Source of the DNA: Hyphomonadaceae bacterium UBA7672
GTDB taxonomy: Bacteria; Pseudomonadota; Alphaproteobacteria; Caulobacterales; Hyphomonadaceae
DNA: 64,000 bases
Assembly: GCA_002483135.1 (NCBI GenBank)
Contig: DLHI01000034.1
Coordinates: forward strand, 1-64,000
Reading direction: 5' to 3'
Below the pieces are notes generated by a model, which worked only from the letters and a program-made list of their open reading frames with translations, did no database searches and was not told where the DNA came from. The translations under genes were made by a program, and so were the position numbers. Each line of letters opens with the position of its first letter. The stretch's first letter is position 1. Shown piece after piece: positions 1-7,658 of the stretch.

Positions 1-282
1 CTGAAGCCGCAGGAATACATGGGCGGCACGTTCTCGATCTCGAACCTCGGCATGATGGGCATCCGCCAGTTCGCCTCGATCCTCAATCCGCCGGAGGGGA
101 TGATCCTGTCTGTGGGCGCGGGCGAGAAGCGCGCGGTTGTGAAGGACGACAAGGTCGTCATCGCGACGATGATGACGGTGACGTTGACCTGCGATCACCG
201 CGTGGTTGATGGCGCCACGGGTGCGCGGTGGCTGGCGAGCTTCAAGCAGTTCGTCGAGACGCCTGAGGCGATGTTGCTGTGA
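1..282 (+). CDS. pdhC: Pyruvate dehydrogenase E2 (dihydrolipoamide acetyltransferase), C-terminal part
   Basis: This is the last 93 codons of a 2-oxoacid dehydrogenase E2 subunit; the frame is open to the window edge. E2 moves the acetyl group from lipoamide to CoA in the cytoplasmic pyruvate dehydrogenase complex. The catalytic-domain ending is clear: the FSISNLGMMG strand, then the active-site motif CDHRVVDGA with the catalytic His and the Asp-Gly pair, then the usual end around ETPEAMLL. The lipoyl and E1/E3-binding domains lie outside the window. The E3 gene follows on the same strand, which favours pyruvate rather than 2-oxoglutarate dehydrogenase. The exact complex is inferred from context. 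Confidence 0.93.
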   Translation: MKPQEYMGGTFSISNLGMMGIRQFASILNPPEGMILSVGAGEKRAVVKDDKVVIATMMTVTLTCDHRVVDGATGARWLASFKQFVETPEAMLL

Positions 283-300
283 ACCCGCAGCAAACACGCT

Positions 301-404
301 TGTCATCCCGGAAGCGCGCAGCGCTATCCGGGATCCATTCCTCAACTGTCGGGCTCGCGGATCAGTGGGTCCCGGCTCTCCGCTTCGCTACGGCCGGGAT
401 GACA
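301..404. repeat. Palindromic intergenic repeat (two-hairpin, REP/BIME-like)
   Basis: The outer 11-base arms TGTCATCCCGG (301-311) and CCGGGATGACA (394-404) are perfectly inverted. Inside are two separate hairpins. At 306-333, TCCCGGA-AGCGC pairs with GCGCT-a-TCCGGGA around GCA with one bulged A. At 370-399, TCCCGGC pairs with GCCGGGA. This architecture resembles small dispersed palindromic elements of alphaproteobacterial genomes. The right end stops four bases before the lpdA ATG, so the lpdA ribosome-binding region lies inside the repeat. I saw no second copy in this window. Confidence 0.85.
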
Positions 405-408
405 AACA

Positions 409-1824
409 ATGGCTGACGCCAAATCCTACGACCTCATCGTCATCGGCTCCGGCCCCGGCGGATACGTCGCCGCGATCCGGGCGTCACAGTTGGGCATGAA
501 GACCGCAATTGTGGAGCGGGCCGAGCTCGGCGGCATCTGCCTCAACTGGGGGTGCATTCCGACGAAGGCGCTGTTGCGGTCGAGCGAGGTGTTTCACCTC
601 ATCACGCATGCGAAGGATTATGGGTTCTCGGTCGAGAACCCGAAGGTGCTGCTTGATGGCGTGGTGAAACGCTCGCGGGGCGTGGCGTCGCAATTGTCCA
701 ATGGCGTCACCTTCCTCATGAAGAAGCACAAGATCGATGTGCTGGTGGGCACGGCGCGGCTGGAGAAGGGGGCGGCATCGCCCAAGGTGATCGTCGAGAA
801 GGGCAAGGGCGAGGGGACATACACGGCGAAGAACGTGATGATCGCGACTGGTGCACGGGCGCGGGAGATTCCGGACATCGGGCTCAAGGTGGATGGCAAG
901 ACGGTGTGGGCGTATCGCGAGGCGATGGTGCCGACGGAGATGCCGAAGAACCTGCTGGTGATCGGCTCGGGCGCCATCGGCATCGAGTTCGCGAGTTTCT
1001 ATCGCACGCTGGGCGCCGAGGTGACGGTGGTGGAGGCGCTTGATCGCATCCTGCCGGTCGAGGACGCGGAGATTTCCGCCTTCATGCTGAAGCAGCTCGG
1101 CAAGCAGGGGATCAAGTTCCTGACCTCGGCGCAGGTGAAGTCGCTGAAGGTGGACAAGGGGCTCGCGACGGCGGAGATCGCGACCAAGGATGGCGCGCAG
1201 ACATTGAAGGCCGACAAGGTGATCCTCGCCATCGGCATTGTCGGCAATGTCGAGAATCTGGGTCTCGAGACGCTGGGCGTGAAGGTCGAGAAGACGCACA
1301 TCGTGACGGACGGGTTCGGCAAGACGAGCGTGCCGGGGCTCTATGCGATCGGCGATGTGTGCGGACCGCCTTGGCTGGCGCACAAGGCGATGCATGAAGG
1401 CGTCATCGTCGTCGAGGGCATTGCGGGACAGGCGCCGAAGCACAAGTTCGATCCGTGGAACGTGCCGGGCTGCACCTACTCGCATCCGCAGGTGGCGTCG
1501 GTCGGCATGACCGAGGAGGCGGCGAAGAAGACGGGGCGCAAGCTGAAGATCGGCAAGTTCCCTTTCATCGGCAATGGCAAGGCGATTGCGCTTGGCGAGC
1601 CGGAAGGGATTGTGAAGACGATCTTTGACGAGGTGACAGGCGAATTGCTCGGCGCGCACATGGCGGGCGAGGGCGTGACGGAGCTGATACAGGGCTATTG
1701 CATCGCGCGGCAGGGCGAGCTGACGGAAGCGGAGCTGATGGAGACAGTGTTCCCGCACCCGACGCTGAGCGAGATGATGCACGAGAGCGTGTTGGCGGCT
1801 TATGGGCGGCCGCTGCATATCTGA
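409..1824 (+). CDS. lpdA: Dihydrolipoamide dehydrogenase (E3)
   Basis: A 471-residue FAD flavoenzyme that reoxidises dihydrolipoamide of 2-oxoacid dehydrogenases with NAD+. The FAD-binding GSGPGG motif is at residues 13-18 and the redox disulfide is in GGICLNWGCIPTK (C44 and C49). A second Rossmann motif, GSGAIGIEF, binds NAD. The C-terminal dimer-interface catalytic pair is present in HPTLSE (H450, E455). Length is normal for the family. It follows pdhC, separated by the palindromic repeat, so there is no clear Shine-Dalgarno site other than GGGATG inside the repeat. The next gene is on the opposite strand, tail to tail. Confidence 0.97.
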   Translation: MADAKSYDLIVIGSGPGGYVAAIRASQLGMKTAIVERAELGGICLNWGCIPTKALLRSSEVFHLITHAKDYGFSVENPKVLLDGVVKRSRGVASQLSNGVTFLMKKHKIDVLVGTARLEKGAASPKVIVEKGKGEGTYTAKNVMIATGARAREIPDIGLKVDGKTVWAYREAMVPTEMPKNLLVIGSGAIGIEFASFYRTLGAEVTVVEALDRILPVEDAEISAFMLKQLGKQGIKFLTSAQVKSLKVDKGLATAEIATKDGAQTLKADKVILAIGIVGNVENLGLETLGVKVEKTHIVTDGFGKTSVPGLYAIGDVCGPPWLAHKAMHEGVIVVEGIAGQAPKHKFDPWNVPGCTYSHPQVASVGMTEEAAKKTGRKLKIGKFPFIGNGKAIALGEPEGIVKTIFDEVTGELLGAHMAGEGVTELIQGYCIARQGELTEAELMETVFPHPTLSEMMHESVLAAYGRPLHI

Positions 1825-1864
1825 GGGTGGCAGCTAACGGCCAGCAGCCCAGCAGTGCAAAGTC

Positions 1865-3460
1865 CTACTCCGCCGCCTGCGCGCCGGCTTCTGCGCCGGC
1901 TGCAAGATCAGCCGCGAGTTTCTGTACCGCGCCAATGTCCATCTTGCCGGTGCCGAGGACGGGGATCGCCTTCACCTGAAAGATCTTGCGCGGCAGGGAG
2001 AGCTCGTTGACGCCATGGTCCTGGGCCCAGCGCTGCAGGTCGCTACGGTCGGCCTTCGGAAAGGTGGTCAGCAGCACGATCTGTTCGCCCTTGCGCTTGT
2101 CGGGCAGGACGGCGGCGGCGTGATCATGCTCGCGCCAGAGCGTGGAGGCGCAATTTTCGGCGACGGCAAGCGAGACCATTTCGCCGCCGATCTTGGCGAA
2201 ACGCTTGAGGCGGCCCTTGATGGCAATCGCGCCGCCTTCTTCCTGGCTGACGACGTCGCCGGTGTCGTGCCAGCCATCAGGCAGCGGCTTGATCTCTCCC
2301 GGACGCGCAGACGAGATGTAGCCCATCATGACGTTGGGCCCGCGGATGAGCATGCGGCCGCCATTGCTGATTCCCGGCACGGCCTCGAACTTCGCTTCGA
2401 TGCCGGGCAGCATCGTGCCCACTGTACCGGGACGGTTGCTGCCGGGTTGGTTCACCGCGACCACAGGCGAGGCTTCGGTCACGCCATAGCCCTCAAGCAG
2501 TTCGACATTGAAACGGCGGCGCACAAGCTGGCGCGTTTCGTCGCGAACACGCTCCGCGCCGCACACGGCGAAGCGCAGCTTGCCCAGTTCGTCGCCCTGA
2601 CAGGCCCGGATGTACTGGTTGAGGAAGGTGTCGGTCGCGAAGAGGATTGTTGCGCCTGTTTCTTCCACGCGCTTCGGAATGATCTTGGTCTGCAAGGGCG
2701 AAGGGTGCAGTACCGATTTCATGCCACCGAGCAGCGGCAACAGGGCGCCGGCGGTGAGGCCGAAACAGTGGAAAGTCGGCAGCGGATTGAACAGCACATC
2801 ATCGAGGCCCAGAGCCTCCGGTACGTGCGCGAGAACCTGGTGAACGTTGGCGACGATATTGCGGTGGGACAGGGCGACGCCCTTGGGATCGCCCTCGGTT
2901 CCTGACGTGAACAGAATGACGGCAGGGTCGCCGGGATTGGGTGAGGAGGTGAACATCCACGGCGCTACCGGACCAAGCGCGCCGGCCGCCTTCTGTTTCG
3001 TACCGAGGCCGGCGCGGACATCTTCCAGGTAGATGAACTCGGCGTCTGACTTCAGCTCGCCTTCGAGGTCGTGAAGCTCCGCCTTCTCGATGAAGGCGTG
3101 GGCCGTGATGATGCGCTTGACCTGTGCCGCCTTCAGCGCGGCGCGCACGTTGCGGGCGCCGGCGGAGAAATTGAGCATGGCCGGAACACGGCCATAGGCG
3201 TTGACGGCGAAGAAGGTGATGACGGCGCCGGCTCCGGTGGGAAGCATGACGCCGACGGCCTCGCCCTTGCGCGTGCCCTTCTTGAGGGCCGAACCCAGCG
3301 CGAAGGCGGCGCGGATGATGTCGTCGTAGGAAAGTTTCCGGTCGTCTGCGTCGTGCAGAACGATCTTCTTGCCCCCATATTCCTTGCGCGCCGCAAGGAG
3401 GGCGTTGAACACCCCCGTTTCGGCATGGCGAGGGTCATAGGCTGAGCGCAGTGACGCCAT
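1865..3460 (-). CDS. Acyl-CoA/acyl-ACP synthetase, Aas C-domain type
   Basis: A 531-residue ANL-superfamily adenylating enzyme that activates a carboxylic acid as acyl-AMP and transfers it to a thiol carrier. The P-loop motif reads ILFTSGTEGDPKG, and the A5 motif region has GYGVTEASPVV. The segment PLPTFHCFGLTAG is typical of the acyl-ACP synthetase half of Aas (2-acylglycerophosphoethanolamine acyltransferase). The acyltransferase domain of full-length Aas is absent, so this is a stand-alone synthetase. A GGAGG Shine-Dalgarno site nine bases upstream supports the ATG at 3460. It diverges from lipA. Whether the carrier is ACP or CoA is not settled by sequence. Confidence 0.85.
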   Translation of the reverse strand: MASLRSAYDPRHAETGVFNALLAARKEYGGKKIVLHDADDRKLSYDDIIRAAFALGSALKKGTRKGEAVGVMLPTGAGAVITFFAVNAYGRVPAMLNFSAGARNVRAALKAAQVKRIITAHAFIEKAELHDLEGELKSDAEFIYLEDVRAGLGTKQKAAGALGPVAPWMFTSSPNPGDPAVILFTSGTEGDPKGVALSHRNIVANVHQVLAHVPEALGLDDVLFNPLPTFHCFGLTAGALLPLLGGMKSVLHPSPLQTKIIPKRVEETGATILFATDTFLNQYIRACQGDELGKLRFAVCGAERVRDETRQLVRRRFNVELLEGYGVTEASPVVAVNQPGSNRPGTVGTMLPGIEAKFEAVPGISNGGRMLIRGPNVMMGYISSARPGEIKPLPDGWHDTGDVVSQEEGGAIAIKGRLKRFAKIGGEMVSLAVAENCASTLWREHDHAAAVLPDKRKGEQIVLLTTFPKADRSDLQRWAQDHGVNELSLPRKIFQVKAIPVLGTGKMDIGAVQKLAADLAAGAEAGAQAAE

Positions 3461-3601
3461 CTGGAAATCCTCCCTTGGCGCCCCTCAGCGCTCTATTATT
3501 TCTTGCCGGTAATATAGACGGTGGCCCGGAAAGCACAAACGCTCAAAGCCATAGCCAGCGAACCGCATTTCGCACTGCGGCAAACCAAGGTAACAGGGCC
3601 C

Positions 3602-4564
3602 ATGGCCACGCTATTGGACAACAAGGACAAGGAGGAACGGCCCCGCCACCCGGAGAAGCAGGGACGCGAGGACACCCCCCTGCTGCGCAAGCCGCCATGG
3701 ATTCGGGTGAAGGCCCCGACCAGCGCGGGCTATCTGGAAACACGCGAACTCGTGCGCAGCGCGAAACTGGTGACCGTCTGCGAAGAGGCTGGCTGCCCCA
3801 ATATCGGCGAGTGCTGGACCAAGAAGCACGCCACGCTGATGATCATGGGCGACACCTGCACGCGCGCCTGCTCGTTCTGCAATGTCCGCACGGGCATGCC
3901 GGCGGCGCTTGATGCTGACGAACCGCGGCGCGTGGGCGAGACGGTTGCGGCGATGGGCCTTGGCCATGTGGTGATCACGTCGGTTGATCGCGACGACCTC
4001 GCTGATGGCGGGGCTGAGCATTTCGCCGCCGTCGTGCGCGCGATCCGTTCGGCGGCGCCGAAGGCAACCATCGAGATCCTGACGCCGGATTTTCTGCGCA
4101 AGGGCGATGCGGCGAACATCGTGATCGATGCCAGGCCCGACGTGTTCAACCACAATCTCGAAACCGTGCCCCGTCTCTATCTCAGCATCAGGCCGGGCTC
4201 GCGTTACTACCACTCGCTGCGGCTGCTGGAGCGCGTGAAGGAACGCGACCCGTCGCAGTTCACCAAGTCCGGACTGATGGTCGGACTCGGCGAAAGCAAG
4301 GAAGAGGTGATGCAGGTGATGGACGACATGCGTTCAGCCGGCGTCGATTTCCTGACGATCGGGCAGTACCTGCAGCCGACGCGCAAGCATGCGCCGGTCG
4401 ATCGCTTCGTGACGCCGGAAGAGTTTGCGACGCTGGAAACGATAGCGAAAGCCAAGGGCTTCCTGCTGGTGTCCGCATCGCCGCTGACGCGGTCCAGCTA
4501 TCACGCTGACGAAGACTTCGCGAAGCTGCGGGCAGCGCGCGAAGACAAGCTGGCGGGACGATAG
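3602..4564 (+). CDS. lipA: Lipoyl synthase
   Basis: A 320-residue radical-SAM enzyme inserting two sulfurs into the octanoyl group on E2 and GcvH proteins. Both iron-sulfur clusters are visible: the auxiliary cluster C60-x4-C65-x5-C71 (CEEAGCPNIGEC) and the radical-SAM cluster C86-x3-C90-x2-C93 (CTRACSFC). The C-terminal RSSY motif that caps the auxiliary cluster is present. The start is set at ATG 3602 (MATLLDNKDK), the family N-terminus. A GTG at 3521 would add 27 residues and is less likely. Its place after lpdA and before a COQ10-like gene is common in alphaproteobacteria and links it to lipoylation of the neighbouring complex. Confidence 0.97.
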   Translation: MATLLDNKDKEERPRHPEKQGREDTPLLRKPPWIRVKAPTSAGYLETRELVRSAKLVTVCEEAGCPNIGECWTKKHATLMIMGDTCTRACSFCNVRTGMPAALDADEPRRVGETVAAMGLGHVVITSVDRDDLADGGAEHFAAVVRAIRSAAPKATIEILTPDFLRKGDAANIVIDARPDVFNHNLETVPRLYLSIRPGSRYYHSLRLLERVKERDPSQFTKSGLMVGLGESKEEVMQVMDDMRSAGVDFLTIGQYLQPTRKHAPVDRFVTPEEFATLETIAKAKGFLLVSASPLTRSSYHADEDFAKLRAAREDKLAGR

Positions 4565-4573
4565 GGCGCAGGC

Positions 4574-5029
4574 GTGAGCACGCATCGCGAAACGCTTGTT
4601 CTGCCATACCGGGCCGGGGATCTGTTTGATCTCGCCTCCGACGTGGCGCGCTATCCCGAGTTCATTCCGTGGATCAAGACGCTCAAGGTATCGGACCGCC
4701 GTGAGAGCGACGAGCGCATGCAGTGCCGCGCCGAGGCCAGTGTGGGCTTCAAGGGCTTCAGCGAGACGTTTGTGACTGATGTCGATGCGCGCCGGGATGG
4801 CTATGCAATCGATGTTTCGCTCGTGCGTGGGCCGTTCCGGAAGTTACGGAATTCGTGGCGCATGGCGGCGCAGGGCAACGCGACGCGCGTCGACTTCGCC
4901 ATCGAGTTCGAGTTCCGCAATTTCGTGCTTCAGGCCCTGGCAGACGCGAACAAGGCCTATGCGACACGACGCGTCATCGATGCGTTCGTGAAGGAAGCAG
5001 GCCGGCGCTTCACCAGCACCGCGGCCTGA
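4574..5029 (+). CDS. COQ10/RatA-like START-domain protein
   Basis: A 151-residue single-domain SRPBCC/START fold protein of the COQ10 family (polyketide cyclase-like). The N-terminal pattern, with YRAGDLFDLASDVARYPEF, then GFKGFSETF and a C-terminal helix FVLQALADANKAYATRR, is diagnostic. Mitochondrial COQ10 binds ubiquinone and supports respiration; bacterial members are sometimes labelled RatA after a proposed E. coli ribosome-association toxin. The translation starts at GTG, nine bases after the lipA stop, so the two genes are probably cotranscribed. A ubiquinone chaperone role is inferred from family membership. Confidence 0.9.
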   Translation: MSTHRETLVLPYRAGDLFDLASDVARYPEFIPWIKTLKVSDRRESDERMQCRAEASVGFKGFSETFVTDVDARRDGYAIDVSLVRGPFRKLRNSWRMAAQGNATRVDFAIEFEFRNFVLQALADANKAYATRRVIDAFVKEAGRRFTSTAA

Positions 5030-5617
5030 TCAGCCCGGTCCGCTGCCAGGCGTAGCCCCCGGATCGGGGCCCGGGATAATGGCATCGCGCAGGGCATCCG
5101 GCGGCGCGTCCAGCGGAAGCGGGGCGCGGCCTTCCGGTGTCTGGTCGGCGGGGCTCGGCGCGGCAGCGCGGGGACGCGTAAGCTTCGGATCCGGGCCGCA
5201 CGAGTCGAGCGTCCAGCCGGACGCTCCGTGAACCACGCGGCACTGCGCGGCAGTCACCTCGCCCTTGGCGGTTACGGAGGTGCGGACGAGTGCGCCGAGC
5301 GTGTCATAACGCGGCCGGTAGAAGGTGAGCTTATCGAAGGCGGCGGTTGCCGCTTCGCCTTCGGGGCCACTGACTTCGACAACGTTGAAGCCTACGGCAG
5401 ACCAGTCGCAGTTCGGCGTCCACGGGCCATCCTCGCCATTGAGGCGAAGCGCCATCTTCGCGTCGTCAGAACTCAGCTTGTACTGCTCGCGGCCCACGGC
5501 GACGATGAGAGCGCAGTCGTCGGTCACAAAGAGCGGCGTCTTGGCTGGAACAGGCTCTGGCGGGCTTTCGCAAGCGCCGAGGGCAAGGAGGCCCACCGAG
5601 AAAACCAGTCTCTTCAT
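5030..5617 (-). CDS. Putative lipoprotein, tandem paralogue B
   Basis: A 195-residue protein of unknown function. Starting at ATG 5617 it has a short signal peptide ending in a lipobox (LLALGAC), so it is probably lipidated at the Cys. The body shares a domain with the preceding gene: DDCALIVAVGREQYKL, W-x-P-x-C, a YRPRYDTLGALVRT segment and CRVVHGASGW. Four Cys after the lipobox are positioned like those of the paralogue. The tail is rich in Pro, Ala and Gly. The start overlaps the upstream stop by one base (TGATG), implying translational coupling. It is convergent with the COQ10-like gene, with no gap. Confidence 0.75.
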   Translation of the reverse strand: MKRLVFSVGLLALGACESPPEPVPAKTPLFVTDDCALIVAVGREQYKLSSDDAKMALRLNGEDGPWTPNCDWSAVGFNVVEVSGPEGEAATAAFDKLTFYRPRYDTLGALVRTSVTAKGEVTAAQCRVVHGASGWTLDSCGPDPKLTRPRAAAPSPADQTPEGRAPLPLDAPPDALRDAIIPGPDPGATPGSGPG

Positions 5618-6081
5618 CACGATACCCAGCCTGTCTTGCATTCGCCGACGGTCCAGCCGGCGATACCTGAATGCACGCGGCATTCATAGCCGATGCCCGC
5701 CAGCGGTCCATGGACGATTTCAGTCTGAACAAGGGCGCCCTGGCCATCGTAAACAGGCTGGTGGAATGAGACCCACTTCATATCGACGCGCGGATCCGAG
5801 TTCGGCAACGGGTCGGAATAGGGGGCAAAGGTGAAGCCCAGCGATTCGAAGCTGCACCGGGGTTTCCAGGCTTCGTCGCCAGCCCCGCGGAGCGGCGGCG
5901 GCGGATTGTCTGGGCCGAACCGGTAGTGCTCCTTCGCAATCGCAGCGATGACGGCGCAGTCGTTGGACATCGCCTGGGGCGGATTCGGCGGCGAGGAAGG
6001 GGCCGGGGGAACCGGGGGCGCGGCGGCGCAGGCCGAAACGAGCGCGATAGCCGGGGCGAGAAGCAGCTGCAAGGTTCGCAT
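5617..6081 (-). CDS. Putative lipoprotein, tandem paralogue A
   Basis: A 154-residue protein of unknown function. The preferred start is ATG 6081, giving a signal peptide that ends in LVSAC, a plausible lipobox, then a Pro/Ala linker. ATG 6093 would add four residues. The domain is homologous to the next gene (NDCAVIAAIAKEHYRF, W-K-P-R-C, FHQPVYDGQGALVQT, ECRVHSGIAGWTV). The two look like an ancient tandem duplication encoding small envelope lipoproteins. The stop shares one base with the start of the next gene. I recognise no named family. Confidence 0.75.
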   Translation of the reverse strand: MRTLQLLLAPAIALVSACAAAPPVPPAPSSPPNPPQAMSNDCAVIAAIAKEHYRFGPDNPPPPLRGAGDEAWKPRCSFESLGFTFAPYSDPLPNSDPRVDMKWVSFHQPVYDGQGALVQTEIVHGPLAGIGYECRVHSGIAGWTVGECKTGWVS

Positions 6082-6307
6082 CAGGGTCTCCATTTCGCCC
6101 GTCACCGGGCCGCCGGTTTCTCGCGACAGGCCTCGCCACAGGACTACGGGGTTTCGTGGCGGGATGAAGGCGCCGGCATACCTGTGGAACGCGTGCATCC
6201 ACCTAACCGTTTCCTGACTAAGCCGATCAAGCGCCGTTCATGTGCGGCCCCTCATGATTGGCAAATGAAGGGTCCGATGAGCCCGCTGCCCACGAGGGTG
6301 AACGAAC

Positions 6308-7102
6308 ATGAACAAGCTTCTTGCCGCTGCTTTCGCCGCCGTCTCGGCCATTACGCTGGCCGCTCCCGCCATCGCCCAGCCATATGGCGATGCGCGCCAT
6401 GGCGGCGGCTATGGCTACGGCCTGGAAGGCATGGGCGTGAAAGACGCGCAGGTGCAGCTGTCGAACGCCGGGTACACCAAGGCGCGCAACATCAAGATCA
6501 ACGGCCGGCAGTTTGATCTCTGGGCCAACCCGCGCGCACGCGATGCCTGTGTCGGCTTTACCTCGGTCAGCGGGCGCGTGACGGAAGCACGCACCTTCAA
6601 CAACACAGATTGCGGCGTCGTCACCGGCGGCGGCGGACGACTCGATGCTAACCAGCTCCACGGCATGCGCGTCGATGACGCGAAGTGGAACCTGCAACAG
6701 TATGGCTACAGCCACGAACGCAACGTGCGGATCGATGGCAAGCAGTGGGATCTGTGGGTCAGCTCACGCGGCCGCGAGTGCATCGGCTTCACCTCGCGCA
6801 GCGGAATTGTTTCGGGCGTGCAGACGTATCGCGCCAGCGAGTGTGCGGGCGACTATGGCCACGGCGGCGGTGGCGGATGGCGGCTTGATCCGCGCGACTT
6901 GCCGGGGCTGAGCGTTGATCAGGCCAAGCGCGCGCTATCGGACGCGGGTTTCGACAAGGCGCGCAACATCCATATCCGCGGCAAACAGTGGGACCTCTGG
7001 TATGATGATCGTGGCCGCGATGGCGGACGCTGCATCGGCTTCACCTCGATCAGCGGACGCGTGACCGACGCGGACGATTTCTCGCCGCGAGACTGCTACT
7101 AG
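6308..7102 (+). CDS. Exported triple-repeat protein of unknown function
   Basis: A 264-residue protein with a cleavable-type signal peptide (residues 1-23, ending AIAQ). It contains three homologous repeats at about residues 39-102, 117-179 and 198-263. Each repeat runs G-M/L-x-V-x-DA...GY/F-x-KARN-x-x-I-x-GKQ-W-DLW...CIGFTS-x-SGRV...C. Each carries exactly two Cys 21 residues apart (C81/C102, C158/C179, C242/C263), suggesting one disulfide per repeat in the periplasm or outside. Gly/His-rich linkers separate the repeats. I recognise no catalytic motif. It diverges from the lipoprotein pair. Confidence 0.85.
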   Translation: MNKLLAAAFAAVSAITLAAPAIAQPYGDARHGGGYGYGLEGMGVKDAQVQLSNAGYTKARNIKINGRQFDLWANPRARDACVGFTSVSGRVTEARTFNNTDCGVVTGGGGRLDANQLHGMRVDDAKWNLQQYGYSHERNVRIDGKQWDLWVSSRGRECIGFTSRSGIVSGVQTYRASECAGDYGHGGGGGWRLDPRDLPGLSVDQAKRALSDAGFDKARNIHIRGKQWDLWYDDRGRDGGRCIGFTSISGRVTDADDFSPRDCY

Positions 7103-7109
7103 GCGGACC

Positions 7110-7601
7110 TCACGCCATCATCTTGCGCAGCATTTCTAGCGCCGTCGCGACCGTCTCCCTCCGGATGCGGTCGCGGCCTATTTCGCCGAAGCGCATGGCC
7201 TGATGGTAGATCGGCTTGTTCTCGCGGGCGACGGCCAAGTGGACGAGGCCGACAGGCTTAAGCGCGGTGCCGCCGCCGGGACCAGCGACGCCGGTGACGG
7301 CGACGGCGAGGTTGGCGCGTGATTCCTCCAGCGCGCCTTCGGCCATCGCGCGCACCACAGGCTCGGAGACCGCGCCCATGTCGGCGATAAGATCACCGGG
7401 AACGCCGAGCATCTCTTCCTTGGCCTTGTTGGAATACACGATGAAACCGCGCTCCACAGTGGCGGATGAGCCGGGGATTTCGGTGAGCAGCCCGGCGATC
7501 AGCCCGCCGGTGCAGCTTTCAGCCGTGGCGATCTTCAAGCGCTTCTGCTGCGCTTCATCAAGCGTCAGGCGGGCGAGCATCAGGAGTTGTTCGTCGAACA
7601 T
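7110..7601 (-). CDS. pncC: CinA C-terminal-type nicotinamide-nucleotide amidase (PncC)
   Basis: A 163-residue stand-alone CinA C-terminal domain. The family deamidates nicotinamide mononucleotide to nicotinate mononucleotide, recycling pyridine nucleotide by-products. The signature TAESCTGG (S29-C30) and the later AVTGVAGPGGG and KPVGLVHLA segments match. The N-terminal MoCF domain of long CinA proteins is absent, as in other alphaproteobacteria. It lies downstream of ispDF on the same strand with a 57-base gap. Confidence 0.92.
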   Translation of the reverse strand: MFDEQLLMLARLTLDEAQQKRLKIATAESCTGGLIAGLLTEIPGSSATVERGFIVYSNKAKEEMLGVPGDLIADMGAVSEPVVRAMAEGALEESRANLAVAVTGVAGPGGGTALKPVGLVHLAVARENKPIYHQAMRFGEIGRDRIRRETVATALEMLRKMMA

Positions 7602-7658
7602 GGGGCGGGCCTCCGGCTCAGGCGAGACTGCATCCGCACGGAGCCAAGGGGAAGGGCA

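Noticed and set aside
484..1818. A 444-residue open frame antisense to lpdA
   Set aside because: It is stop-poor because of high GC, rich in His/Arg/Leu, with no motif; lpdA covers it fully.
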